64,000 nucleotides of DNA from Streptosporangium album. Lineage in GTDB: Bacteria; Actinomycetota; Actinomycetes; Streptosporangiales; Streptosporangiaceae. Numbering within the stretch: the stretch's first letter is position 1; every line of letters begins with the position of its first letter. The notes beneath the pieces are model-generated. The model saw only the letters and a list, made by a program, of their open reading frames with translations. It had not been told where the DNA came from and made no database searches. The translations under genes and the position numbers were made by a program. The stretch spans positions 1,798,001 through 1,862,000 of the forward strand of contig NZ_JACHJU010000001.1 in NCBI RefSeq assembly GCF_014203795.1. Reading direction: 5' to 3'. This document shows, one piece after another, positions 25,012 through 33,109 of this stretch.

Positions 25012-25317
25012 ATGCCAGAGATGGAAGTACGCGACGACAGCCCGCACGGCGAAGAGCCCGACGTTCCCTCCGAGGAGATCGGGATCGAGGCGCCGGAGGC
25101 CGACGCGGTCGAGCAGCATCGCCCCGTGCGCGAGGACACCCCCGATCAGCCCGAAGAGATCTCGCCCGAGATGCCGGAGGCCGACGTGGCAGAGCAGCAC
25201 CGCCCCGTGCGCGAGGACGGCCCGGAATGGCCCGACCACATTCCACTCGAGGCCGATCCCGCGGACACCGCCGAGCAGAGCCGCACGGTGGAGACCGACG
25301 AGGACGATTATCGCTGA
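25012..25317 (+). CDS. small acidic repeat protein, function unknown
   Basis: A 101-residue, strongly acidic protein, probably disordered. It holds three degenerate copies of a motif: PEADAVEQHRPVRED, PEADVAEQHRPVRED and PADTAEQSRTVETDE. There are no membrane segments or cysteines. The start at 25012 has GGAGG nine nt upstream. No family recognised. Confidence 0.65.
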   Translation: MPEMEVRDDSPHGEEPDVPSEEIGIEAPEADAVEQHRPVREDTPDQPEEISPEMPEADVAEQHRPVREDGPEWPDHIPLEADPADTAEQSRTVETDEDDYR

Positions 25318-25377
25318 CCCCGGTTACCCGCGCGTAGGATGATTCACGACAACAGGAGCACCCGCGAGGAGAACGCC

Positions 25378-26007
25378 GTGACCGCTACCCCGGACGCCAA
25401 GCCCCGGGGCACCCGGCTGCCCCGGCTGGCCCGTCGCCGCCAGCTGCTCAGCGCGGCGCAGGAAGTCTTCGTGGAGAACGGTTACCACGCGGCGGCGATG
25501 GACGACATCGCCGAGCGGGCCGGGGTGAGCAAGCCGGTGCTCTACCAGCACTTCCCGGGCAAGCAGGAGCTCTACCTCGCCCTGCTCGACCTGCACGTGG
25601 ACGACATGATCGCCCGCTGCCGCGACGCCCTCGCCTCCACCACGGACAACAAACAGCGTGTCCAGGCCGCGATCGGCGCCTTCTTCGACTTCGTCTCCAA
25701 CCAGGGCGAGGCGTTCCGCCTGGTCTTCGAGTCCGACCTGCGCAACGTCGCACCGGTCCGCCAGCGGATCGAGCGCAACCTCCGTGAGAGCGCCGAGATG
25801 ATCAGCCAGGTCATCCAGGAGGACACCGGCTGCTCAAGCGACGAGGCCCGCCTGCTGGGCGTCGGCATGGTCGGCATGGCCGAGGTCAGCGCCCGATACT
25901 GGATAAGCAGCAACGGCTCCATTCCCAAGGACGCCGCCACCCAGCTCATCGCCCGCCTGTCCTGGCGCGGCATCTCGGGCTTCCCTCGCACGACGGCCGA
26001 GCACTGA
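25378..26007 (+). CDS. TetR-family transcriptional regulator, FasR-like
   Basis: A 209-residue TetR regulator. The N-terminal helix-turn-helix reads AAMDDIAERAGVSKPVLYQHFPGK; the rest is a ligand-binding helical domain. The gene is followed by a DUF3107 gene, as M. tuberculosis fasR (Rv3208) is followed by Rv3208A; FasR controls fatty acid synthase genes there. The same role here is inferred from sequence class and neighbour. GTG start with AGGAG upstream; TAGGAT at 25334-25339 is a plausible -10. Confidence 0.83.
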   Translation: MTATPDAKPRGTRLPRLARRRQLLSAAQEVFVENGYHAAAMDDIAERAGVSKPVLYQHFPGKQELYLALLDLHVDDMIARCRDALASTTDNKQRVQAAIGAFFDFVSNQGEAFRLVFESDLRNVAPVRQRIERNLRESAEMISQVIQEDTGCSSDEARLLGVGMVGMAEVSARYWISSNGSIPKDAATQLIARLSWRGISGFPRTTAEH

Positions 26008-26106
26008 CAGATCCGACGCGTCTGTTCGCTTGGCGCGATCAACCGGCGCGCCGCGCGGCCGATGGGGCGACCATGGGACGAGCAGCCCTCGTCGAAAGGG
26101 AGCACG

Positions 26107-26337
26107 ATGGAAATCAAAATCGGTGTGCGTTCCGTGCACCGTGAGCTCGTAGTGGAGACCGACCTCTCGGCCGAGCAGGTCGAGGAGGAGCTCAGCAAGG
26201 CGGTCGCCATGGACCGCGGCATCTTCAGCATCACCGACAACAAGGGCCGCAGGGTCCTCGTCCCCATCTCGTCCCTCGGCTTCATCGAGATCGGCGAGGA
26301 GGAGGCCCGGACCGTCGGTTTCGGCGGCACCCTCTAG
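26107..26337 (+). CDS. DUF3107 family protein (TB9.4-like)
   Basis: A 76-residue protein, MEIKIGVRSVHREL onward, matching DUF3107, a short conserved actinobacterial family of unknown function. GGGAG precedes the ATG. It sits next to a FasR-type regulator and upstream of the conserved ferritin-like and rhlE genes, the usual order in actinobacteria. A terminator follows the stop. Confidence 0.88.
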   Translation: MEIKIGVRSVHRELVVETDLSAEQVEEELSKAVAMDRGIFSITDNKGRRVLVPISSLGFIEIGEEEARTVGFGGTL

Positions 26338-26350
26338 AAAGATCCCGTAC

Positions 26351-26395
26351 GGCCCGCGCCAGGTCGCCGCTCCCCCGTCGGCCGTGGCGCGGGCC
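26351..26395. terminator. terminator between convergent genes
   Basis: GGCCCGCGCCA (26351-26361) pairs with TGGCGCGGGCC (26385-26395), 23-nt loop, directly after the DUF3107 gene. Confidence 0.65.
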
Positions 26396-26518
26396 CGCGG
26401 GACGGCTCAGCCGCCGGAGCACCCGTCTCGCGCACCCAGCCCGCAGCCGTACGGGCGGCGGGCCCGGTGAACGCGATGCCGCCCCAGGCTGATGGCCGGG
26501 CAGTCCGCTCCGCCCCTG

Positions 26519-26650
26519 CGTAACACGGCGCGTGAGCTCCAGGGGTTCGGTCCACATCTCGTCAAGGAACTGCCATAGCGGCGCGAGGCCCTCATGTCTC
26601 GCACGGTACAGCCGTTTGGTGCCTTCACGCTGCTCGATCTGCAGACCCGT
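26519..26650 (-). pseudogene. probable ArsR-family regulator remnant
   Basis: A short minus-strand frame encodes LQIEQREGTKRLYRARHEGL and LWQFLDEMWTEPLELTRR, resembling the wing and C-terminal helix of ArsR-type repressors. The helix-turn-helix part is absent and no start is visible. It lies in the 360-bp gap between DUF3107 and the ferritin-like gene, which otherwise shows only the terminator. Confidence 0.45.
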
Positions 26651-26697
26651 CCCGCCACGTCTCTCGGAGGCGCCGCACGAGACGGCCGGGGCGCGCC

Positions 26698-27348
26698 TCA
26701 GGGCCCCGGGGTCAGCCCCATGGCCGCCATCCGCCTGCCGTGCGCCTCGGTCAGGCGGGCGAACATCCGGGTGACGTCCTCTCCCGCCGCCCCCACCAGC
26801 AGCCTCGCGAGCTCCGGCCGGGCCGCCGCCACGTGCTGGCCCTGACTCAGCGCCTCCCCCACCATCCGCCTGGCCCACAGCGCCAGCCGCCCGCCCTGTG
26901 CGGGGTCTTCCTTGAGGGCCGCGTTCACCCGCTCCACCGCGAACTGCGACCGTCCCTCGTCCTCGAGCACCTCCTCGACGAGCTGCCGCGTCGCGGCGTC
27001 CACGTGAGCGGCCGCCTCGCGGTAGAAGTCAAGAGCGATCCCGGTGCCGATGTACGCCTTGACCAGGGCCTCCAGCCAGTCTCGGGGCGTGGTCTGGGTG
27101 TGCCAGTCGTCCAGCGGGCCGACGAACGGGGCCATCGCCTCCTCCGGATCCACCCCGAGCGAGGAGATCCGGTCGTGGAGCAGCCGGAAATGGGCGTATT
27201 CGGCGGCGGCCAGGTCCCCGAGTGCGGCCCGGTCGCTCAGTGACGGGGCATGCCGGGTGGCATCCTCGGCGAGGCGCAGGAAGGCTGTCAGCTCGGCGTA
27301 GGCAAGGACACCGAGCAGGTCGGCGACGCCGGCAGGGGAATCACTCAT
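26698..27348 (-). CDS. ferritin-like-fold protein
   Basis: A 216-residue, mostly helical protein with glutamates and histidines in ferritin-like spacing (EYAHFRLLHDR; EVLEDEGRSQF). The family is related to MiaE-like di-iron proteins and is conserved next to rhlE in actinobacteria. Its reaction is unknown. TAGGCT lies 6 nt before the ATG. Confidence 0.75.
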   Translation of the reverse strand: MSDSPAGVADLLGVLAYAELTAFLRLAEDATRHAPSLSDRAALGDLAAAEYAHFRLLHDRISSLGVDPEEAMAPFVGPLDDWHTQTTPRDWLEALVKAYIGTGIALDFYREAAAHVDAATRQLVEEVLEDEGRSQFAVERVNAALKEDPAQGGRLALWARRMVGEALSQGQHVAAARPELARLLVGAAGEDVTRMFARLTEAHGRRMAAMGLTPGP

Positions 27349-27354
27349 ACACGC

Positions 27355-27360
27355 AGCCTA
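27355..27360 (-). promoter_or_regulatory. putative leaderless -10 box
   Basis: TAGGCT (minus strand) ends 6 nt before the ATG at 27348. Confidence 0.42.
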
Positions 27361-27450
27361 CGAGCTGGCTCATGTGGGCATCCCCCGAGTTGACTCACCC
27401 GGCAATTGAGCAGGAATATCAAGAAATCGGTTCCGCGTTGTGGTATCGAG

Positions 27451-27648
27451 TACACTGCTCTGAGAAAGTGCGACCGCACTGTGTTAATCCGGGGGATCTG
27501 CTCCCGGACGCCCCCGAAGTCGGCATGACGCCGCAGCGGTCGCTGATGACATGAGAGGGCTGGCCCTTCCGCGAGGACCCGGCACGGGGAAAATTTCTGC
27601 CCGTGGTCCCGGCAGGACTGCCTTCAACGGAGATTTAGGCAGGCCAAG
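27451..27648 (+). promoter_or_regulatory. promoter and long 5' leader of rhlE
   Basis: TACACT at 27451-27456 is a plausible -10, giving a 5' UTR of nearly 190 nt. The leader holds AGTGCG-AC-CGCACT and the hairpin CACGGG (27583-27588) with CCCGTG (27600-27605). It has no in-frame ATG, GTG or TTG back to a stop at 27547. Confidence 0.5.
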
Positions 27649-29634
27649 CTGACGACGTTCCGAGACCTCGGAGTAACACCGGAGATCGCCGATGCCCTTG
27701 AAACCGAGGGCATCATCGCGCCGTTCCCGATTCAGGAGATGGCACTCCCCCTGGCCCTCAACGGCCAGGACATCATCGGCCAAGCGCGCACCGGCACCGG
27801 CAAGACCTACGCCTTCGGCGTGGCGATGCTTCAGCGTGTCGGCAAGCCCCGGAAGAACCGCAAGAAGCCTCGCGGGCTGGTTGTCGTGCCGACCCGCGAG
27901 CTGGCCGTACAGGTCACCGAAGACCTGGTGACGGCCGCCGGCAAGCTCGGCTCGCGGATTCTCACCGTGTACGGCGGGCGCGCCTACGAACCCCAGATCG
28001 AAGCGCTCAAGCAGGGCGTCGACGTGATCGTCGGCACCCCGGGCCGCCTGCTCGACCTGGTCAAGCAGAAGCACCTCGACCTCAGTCAGATCGACATGCT
28101 CGTCCTCGACGAGGCCGACCGCATGCTCGACCTGGGCTTCCTGCCCGACATCGAGCGCATCATCAAGCTCATCCCGGACGAGCGGCAGACGATGCTGTTC
28201 TCGGCGACCCTGCCGGGCGAGATCGTCGCCCTGTCCCGGCGTTACCTCACCCGTCCCACCCATGTGCGGGCCGAGAACAACGATGTCGAGGCCGAGGCGA
28301 CACCGCAGACCACCCAGTTCGTCTGGCGTGTGCACCGGATGGACAAGATCGAGATCGTGGGCCGCCTGCTCCAGTGCGAGGGGCGCGGGCTCACCATGAT
28401 CTTCTGTGAGACCAAGCGCGCCTGCGACATGGTCGTCGAGCAGCTCAAGGAGCGCGGCTTCGCCGCCGCGGCCGTCCACGGAGACCTGGGACAGGGCCAG
28501 CGCGAGCAGGCTCTGCGGGCCTTCCGCAACGGCAAGATCGACGTCCTCGTCGCGACCGACGTCGCGGCGCGCGGCATCGACGTCGACGACGTCACGCACG
28601 TGGTCAACTACGACTGTCCGCAGGACGAGAAGGCCTACGTGCACCGGATCGGCCGCACCGGCCGGGCGGGTAAGACCGGCGTCGCGGTGACCTTCGTGGA
28701 GTGGGAGGACCTCACTCGCTGGAAGGTCATCAACAACGCGTTGTCTCTCGACTTCGCCGAGCCGCTCGAGACCTACTCGACCTCCCCGCACGTCTTCAGC
28801 GATCTGGGCATCCCCGAGGGCACCAAGGGCGTGCTGCCACGCGCCAACCGGTCCCGGGCGGGCCTGGCGGCCGAAGAGGTCGAAGACCTCGGTGAGACCG
28901 GACGCATCCGCTCCCGCGGTCCCCGCAAGGGTCGCGAGGAGGAGCGGGACGAGCGCCGCGAGCGCCCCGCCCGCGCACCGCGCGAGCGCCGCCGCACCCG
29001 CGGAGGCCAGCAGAGTGTGGACGGAGCAGAGACGACCCAGCCGGCGGAGACCGTCCAGCCGGTGGAGACGGTGGCTGAGGCGGCGCCGGCGGAGGAACCC
29101 CGACGCCGTCGCGCCCGCCGTAAAGCCGAGGAGACCCCGCTCGCGACCGAGGGGATCCAGAGCCCGATCGTCGAGCTCGCCGAGGTGGAGGTGGACGTGA
29201 CGTCCCGCAAGGACACCATTGCCGACCAGCCCGCCGAGACCGCGCCCCGCCGGGGCAGGACCCGGAAGGCCGGACTGAACCCCGAGGTGAGCATCACCGA
29301 GAACACCGGGGTCCAGGCGCAGAGGGAGCCCGTGGTGGAGCAGACCGACGCACCGCGCCGCAGGCGCGAGCCGGTGGCAGAGGTCCGGCAGTGGGAGGAC
29401 GAGCCGATGACCGATCGCTGGGACGAAGAGCCCGCGGCCGACCCCGCACCCCGCCCGCAGCCGGAGAAGATCATTCCGCCGAGCCCGTTCTCGGTGATCT
29501 TCCAGTCGCCGGACCTGGCGACGGACGACGACGAGATCGCCCCGTCGGCGGCCTCGGAGCGGGCGCAGAGCCGCCGCCGTCCGCCGAACAGAGGTCAGCA
29601 GCAGCAGCAGCGGGGCGGACGTCGCCCGAGCTAG
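27649..29634 (+). CDS. rhlE: DEAD-box RNA helicase RhlE, apparent CTG start
   Basis: A 661-residue ATP-dependent RNA helicase. The Q motif (PFPIQ, residues 25-29), Walker A (ARTGTGKT, 46-53), VLDEADRML, SAT and HRIGRTGRAGKTG are all present. The core ends near residue 400; a long Arg/Glu-rich disordered tail follows. The first in-frame ATG (27739) would remove the Q motif, and no ATG, GTG or TTG exists upstream, so translation most likely begins at CTG 27649, five nt after AGGCAGG. It corresponds to M. tuberculosis Rv3211. Confidence 0.9.
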   Translation: MTTFRDLGVTPEIADALETEGIIAPFPIQEMALPLALNGQDIIGQARTGTGKTYAFGVAMLQRVGKPRKNRKKPRGLVVVPTRELAVQVTEDLVTAAGKLGSRILTVYGGRAYEPQIEALKQGVDVIVGTPGRLLDLVKQKHLDLSQIDMLVLDEADRMLDLGFLPDIERIIKLIPDERQTMLFSATLPGEIVALSRRYLTRPTHVRAENNDVEAEATPQTTQFVWRVHRMDKIEIVGRLLQCEGRGLTMIFCETKRACDMVVEQLKERGFAAAAVHGDLGQGQREQALRAFRNGKIDVLVATDVAARGIDVDDVTHVVNYDCPQDEKAYVHRIGRTGRAGKTGVAVTFVEWEDLTRWKVINNALSLDFAEPLETYSTSPHVFSDLGIPEGTKGVLPRANRSRAGLAAEEVEDLGETGRIRSRGPRKGREEERDERRERPARAPRERRRTRGGQQSVDGAETTQPAETVQPVETVAEAAPAEEPRRRRARRKAEETPLATEGIQSPIVELAEVEVDVTSRKDTIADQPAETAPRRGRTRKAGLNPEVSITENTGVQAQREPVVEQTDAPRRRREPVAEVRQWEDEPMTDRWDEEPAADPAPRPQPEKIIPPSPFSVIFQSPDLATDDDEIAPSAASERAQSRRRPPNRGQQQQQRGGRRPS

Positions 29635-29645
29635 CCGTGAACAGT

Positions 29646-29682
29646 GGAAGGGGGCGCGACCCATGGGTGGCGCCCCCTTTCC
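29646..29682 (+). terminator. rhlE terminator
   Basis: GGAAGGGGGCGC (29646-29657) pairs with the segment 29670-29682 with one bulged T; an inner ACCCATGGGT extends the stem. Confidence 0.75.
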
Positions 29683-29720
29683 GCGTCATGAGACGCACAG
29701 AGCCATGTCACCAAGAGAGG

Positions 29721-29726
29721 TATCGT
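29721..29726 (+). promoter_or_regulatory. putative leaderless -10 box
   Basis: TATCGT ends 8 nt before the GTG at 29735. Confidence 0.4.
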
Positions 29727-29734
29727 GGGGCCAC

Positions 29735-30607
29735 GTGAGTACGCCGCGATTTCTGACCCTGCCTCCTGGCGTCCGATCCCGTCAGGTCGACACGACGGTG
29801 GGGGCCTTCGCCGTGCTGGAGGCCCTGCCGATCAGTGGCATCGCCGAGCGCTGGCCTGCCCTGCTGGTCCCCGGCCTCACGGGCAGCAAGGAGGACTTCA
29901 TCGCGATCCTGCAGACGCTCGCCCAGTCGGGGCGTCGGGTCATCGCCGTCGACATGCGCGGGCAGTTCGAGACGGACGGCCCCGAAGACGCCGGCGCCTA
30001 CACCTGCGCGGCACTCGGCAACGACATCGACGTCCTCGCGCAGACGATCGGCGGGGGTGAGCCCCTCCATCTGGTCGGGCACTCCTTCGGCGGCCTGGTC
30101 ACCCGGGAGGCGGTCATCGACGGCCTCACCAAGTTCGCCTCCTACACGCTGATGAGCTCGGGTCCCGCCGCGATCGTCGGCGTGCGCGAGCGCGCCGCCC
30201 GGACGATGCTCGCGGAGCTTCCCGAGTTCGGCCTGGACCACATATGGCATGACCGGATGGAGCCGGAGGCCCTGGCCACGGGAGTGCCGGACGACATCAT
30301 CGCGTTCCTGCGCAAGCGGATGTTCGCCAACTCTCCCACGGGCATGATCACGATGACCGGGGAGGTGCTCTCCGCGCCGGACCGGTGCGACGAGCTCACC
30401 CAGGTCGAGGTCCCCACCCTGGTCCTGTACGGCGAGCACGACGACGGCTGGCCGCCGCGGACGCAGTCGGAGATGGCCGACCGGCTGAACGCCGAGTGCG
30501 TGGTGGTTCCCGGTGCCGCCCACTCCCCCGCGGTGGAGGCCCCCGAGACGACCGCCGCGGCGCTCACCCGGTTCTGGAACGCGGCCGAGACGCGGCAACC
30601 GGTCTGA
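29735..30607 (+). CDS. alpha/beta hydrolase
   Basis: A 290-residue alpha/beta hydrolase: VPGLTGSKEDF oxyanion region, nucleophile elbow GHSFGG, YGEHDDG acid loop and a C-terminal AAHSPAVE histidine. Substrate unknown. The GTG at 29735 is preferred because a -10 box lies 8 nt upstream. It is transcribed separately from rhlE, whose terminator lies between. Confidence 0.8.
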   Translation: MSTPRFLTLPPGVRSRQVDTTVGAFAVLEALPISGIAERWPALLVPGLTGSKEDFIAILQTLAQSGRRVIAVDMRGQFETDGPEDAGAYTCAALGNDIDVLAQTIGGGEPLHLVGHSFGGLVTREAVIDGLTKFASYTLMSSGPAAIVGVRERAARTMLAELPEFGLDHIWHDRMEPEALATGVPDDIIAFLRKRMFANSPTGMITMTGEVLSAPDRCDELTQVEVPTLVLYGEHDDGWPPRTQSEMADRLNAECVVVPGAAHSPAVEAPETTAAALTRFWNAAETRQPV

Positions 30608-30647
30608 GACCTTCCGGCGGCCCCGGCGCTCACCGCCGTCCTCGCCG

Positions 30648-31529
30648 TCAGTCGGCGAGGCCGTCCCACGGCCGGCGATCGCCCGAGGCGGCCTGGCCTT
30701 CCGGACAGTGCCTGCGGAAGTCGCACCAGGAGCAGAGCGGGCCTGTCTTGGGCGGAAAATACGCGTCGACCTCTTCGGGGACCCTCGGCGGGGTGCGGTC
30801 CGCGCTTCTGGTGCGTGCCGTGCCGGACCAGGCCCGGTAGCGGTCTTCGGCCTCGGAGGCCTCGGCCGCGATCTCCTCGGCCCGGCTCAGATGACGGGCC
30901 AGGGACTCGTCGGTGTGCTCCCACCCCACGATCGAGCCGGTCGGCAGGTGGTGGAGCTCGACCCGGTGACACGGGCGGTGCAGCACCCGGGAGGAGGCGA
31001 CGGCGTAGACGGCCAGCGCGAGCGAGGAGCGGGCGTCGTCCGCGGTGAGGGCGCGGCGGCCGGTCTTGTAGTCGACCACGACCAGCTCCTCGCCCCGCCG
31101 GTCGAGCCGGTCGACACGGCCGGAGACGGCGATGACGGAGGTCCTGGTGGCCACGGTCCGCTCGACGCCGACGGGCTCGTCGGAGGGGTCGAGGCTCGCG
31201 ACATATCCGGCGGTCATCTCCCGGGCCCTGTCACGCCAGGCCGCCGACTGCTCGGCGTCGCGGAACCCCTCGTTGATCCATCCAGCGGTGACCAGGGTGG
31301 CCGCCGTCACCGGTGTCCGCCGCCCGTAGGGCTCGCGCCACCAGCCGGCCAGGGCGTTGTGCACGCTGGCCCCGACGCTGTTGTGCGCCCAGGGCGGCCC
31401 CTTCTGCGGCGACGGCCGGTCGAGATAGGTGAACCGGTGACGCCGGGGACATTCCAGCCAGGTGTTCAGCCGCGACGGCGTGCAGGAGTAAAGCCGCCGC
31501 GGCATGCCCTCAAGGGGGAGTTGGTCCAC
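30648..31529 (-). CDS. RecB-like PD-(D/E)XK nuclease with Fe-S cysteines
   Basis: A 293-residue, single-domain nuclease of the RecB/AddB C-terminal type. VSGRVDRLDRR and VVDYKTGRRAL form the catalytic core (Asp, Asp and Lys). One Cys in ECPRRHRF and three in CSWCDFRRHC make the AddB-type 4Fe-4S ligand set. It has no helicase domain. Start GTG 6 nt after the stop of the upstream gene, so the two form an operon; a second start at the internal ATG 31505 is possible. Confidence 0.83.
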   Translation of the reverse strand: MDQLPLEGMPRRLYSCTPSRLNTWLECPRRHRFTYLDRPSPQKGPPWAHNSVGASVHNALAGWWREPYGRRTPVTAATLVTAGWINEGFRDAEQSAAWRDRAREMTAGYVASLDPSDEPVGVERTVATRTSVIAVSGRVDRLDRRGEELVVVDYKTGRRALTADDARSSLALAVYAVASSRVLHRPCHRVELHHLPTGSIVGWEHTDESLARHLSRAEEIAAEASEAEDRYRAWSGTARTRSADRTPPRVPEEVDAYFPPKTGPLCSWCDFRRHCPEGQAASGDRRPWDGLAD

Positions 31530-31535
31530 GGAGGA

Positions 31536-32252
31536 CTACTCGTCGAGGAGCTTCAAATTGATCTTGGCCGCCCGTGTCCCGTCGCTCAGCGGAGTCTCGG
31601 TCTTCTCGGTCACCTCGCCGCGGGTCAGCGAACCGGAGAGCCAGGCGTCGAACTGCGGCTCCAGGGCGCCGATGGTGCTCTCCTCACCGTGCGCGGGCAG
31701 CACCCGGGTGCTGTGGCGCAGAGTGAAAAGCCGGCCACCGATCGCGGTGAGCTGGTCGGCCAGCGCGGGGTACTCCCCGCCGACCCTGCCGGGCCCGTCG
31801 GCCTGCAGGGACTTGCCGGTGAAGACCGCGTCGAGGGCCTCGCAGTACAGCGAGACGCCGCCCTGGGAGATGCCGGGGGTGGACATGACCTCCAGCTCGA
31901 CGTCGGCGACGCCGAACATGCCCTCGTCCTCCATATCGATGTCCGGCCAGGTGTCGGGCCAGGTCAGCCGCCACAGCGGCCGGTCCTTGGGGTGGAGGGC
32001 CACCACGGCCTCGTCGCGCGCCGCCACCTCGATGGCCGCGCCCACGTGGTCGGGCAGGCCGTGGGTGCAGATGACGGCCAGCACCTCTCTCTCGCCGACC
32101 TTCTCCAGGATCTTCTCCGCGTCACGCGCGGGATCGATGACGATGACCTCCTCATCGTCACCCACGATCCAGGTGTTGTTCTCGACTTTGTGCTCGGCGC
32201 CGTCGACATCGACGACGCCCTCGGTCACCACTCGTTCGATACGCGCTGTCAC
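31536..32252 (-). CDS. metallo-beta-lactamase-fold protein with degenerate metal site
   Basis: A 238-residue protein with the overall metallo-beta-lactamase fold. The metal site is altered: HxHxDH is His64-Gly-Leu66-Pro-Asp68-His69, the PGH motif is PGI (Ile128), and the bridging Asp of GDT is replaced by Lys147 (GKS); His188 (PAHGE) remains. Three usual ligands are therefore missing, so metal-dependent hydrolysis is doubtful. It is followed by the RecB-like nuclease gene. A -10 box TAAAGT lies 8 nt before the GTG start. Confidence 0.8.
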   Translation of the reverse strand: MTARIERVVTEGVVDVDGAEHKVENNTWIVGDDEEVIVIDPARDAEKILEKVGEREVLAVICTHGLPDHVGAAIEVAARDEAVVALHPKDRPLWRLTWPDTWPDIDMEDEGMFGVADVELEVMSTPGISQGGVSLYCEALDAVFTGKSLQADGPGRVGGEYPALADQLTAIGGRLFTLRHSTRVLPAHGEESTIGALEPQFDAWLSGSLTRGEVTEKTETPLSDGTRAAKINLKLLDE

Positions 32253-32260
32253 GCTTCTGA

Positions 32261-32266
32261 ACTTTA
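32261..32266 (-). promoter_or_regulatory. putative leaderless -10 box
   Basis: TAAAGT (minus strand) ends 8 nt before the GTG at 32252. Confidence 0.4.
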
Positions 32267-32393
32267 CTGCCTTGCTCCGCCCCGCGGCTCGGAGGCGGGT
32301 AACGGATAGCCTTCCTATTCGCCCTATTCGCCCACTTGTTGTCTTCTCATTGCCTGGCGCGGCCCAACTTGCCCGACGCGGCCCGACGGCGTC

Positions 32394-33035
32394 TCAGGCG
32401 TCCTCGCCGCCCAGACGCGGGGAGAACGCGCCGAAGGGCAGGTCGAGGGCCTGGTCCTGGTCCCGCAGGTCACGCAGGGAGAGGTCGGTCAGGGTGATCA
32501 GGTATCCCGCCTCGGCGGGCCAGACGACCACCCACAGCCAGTTGCCCAGCGCCTCACCGACGTAGACCGCCCGGTCGGGAGCGGCGTCGACGCACCACAG
32601 TGCGGCCGGATGCCCCTTGACGTCGATCTTGGCGTGGTACGGGCCCTCGTCGAATCCGGCACCCGGGTCGGTGCCCTCCAGACCGGCGAAGCCCGCCCCC
32701 AGACCCACACCGGGCTCCTCGGCGATGATCAGCATGTCGGCCGGCCCATGGGTCAGCGAGGGGCCGGAGACCGCGACCACGGTGGCTCTGATGCCGCTGC
32801 GTCCGTCACCCGCCTCGGCCAGCCCCGTGACCAGCCACCCCTGGGGCAGGGGCCACGGCAGCCAGACGGGAACGAGGGCGTTGCGACTGATCGCCTCCAC
32901 GGCGGCGGAGGAGGGGTGTCTCGGCGGCTGCAGTGGCAGGACGTCACCGTGCGGGCCACATCGCCAGGCGCTTGACCAAGCGCTCGGCGGACGGAGCGGG
33001 CCGAAACACCGCGGGCAGATAGGCGCGGCTCTCAC
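32394..33035 (-). CDS. conserved actinobacterial protein with N-terminal zinc ribbon (DUF6758-like)
   Basis: A 213-residue protein. CPRC near residue 7 and a CGPHG near 26 suggest a zinc ribbon; the rest is a beta-rich domain with conserved HGPADML and HAKIDVKGHPA stretches. It resembles an actinobacterial family of unknown function, and the family name is tentative. GTG start with AGGTAGG just upstream. Confidence 0.65.
   Translation of the reverse strand: MRAAPICPRCFGPLRPPSAWSSAWRCGPHGDVLPLQPPRHPSSAAVEAISRNALVPVWLPWPLPQGWLVTGLAEAGDGRSGIRATVVAVSGPSLTHGPADMLIIAEEPGVGLGAGFAGLEGTDPGAGFDEGPYHAKIDVKGHPAALWCVDAAPDRAVYVGEALGNWLWVVVWPAEAGYLITLTDLSLRDLRDQDQALDLPFGAFSPRLGGEDA
33000..33034 (-). other. 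N-terminal zinc-ribbon coding part of the DUF6758-like gene
   Basis: This stretch encodes the first residues, including the CPRC zinc-ribbon half, of the protein spanning 32394-33035. It is listed only because it decides the GTG start: starting later would lose the first cysteine pair. Confidence 0.4.
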
Positions 33036-33096
33036 GCCTACCTACGGTGCTTCGTCAACGGCCGGTACGTCAAGAGTGCACCGCGTTATCAGGCCG

Positions 33097-33102
33097 TAAT
33101 CT
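33097..33102 (+). promoter_or_regulatory. putative leaderless -10 box
   Basis: TAATCT ends 7 nt before the ATG at 33110. Confidence 0.45.
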
Positions 33103-33109
33103 TACCGAC

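Noticed and set aside
12553-31213. ATATCCGGCGG three times on the plus strand (12553, 13233, 31203)
   Set aside because: Two copies encode Ala-Gly-Tyr on the other strand and may reflect codon choice; too few for a genome motif.
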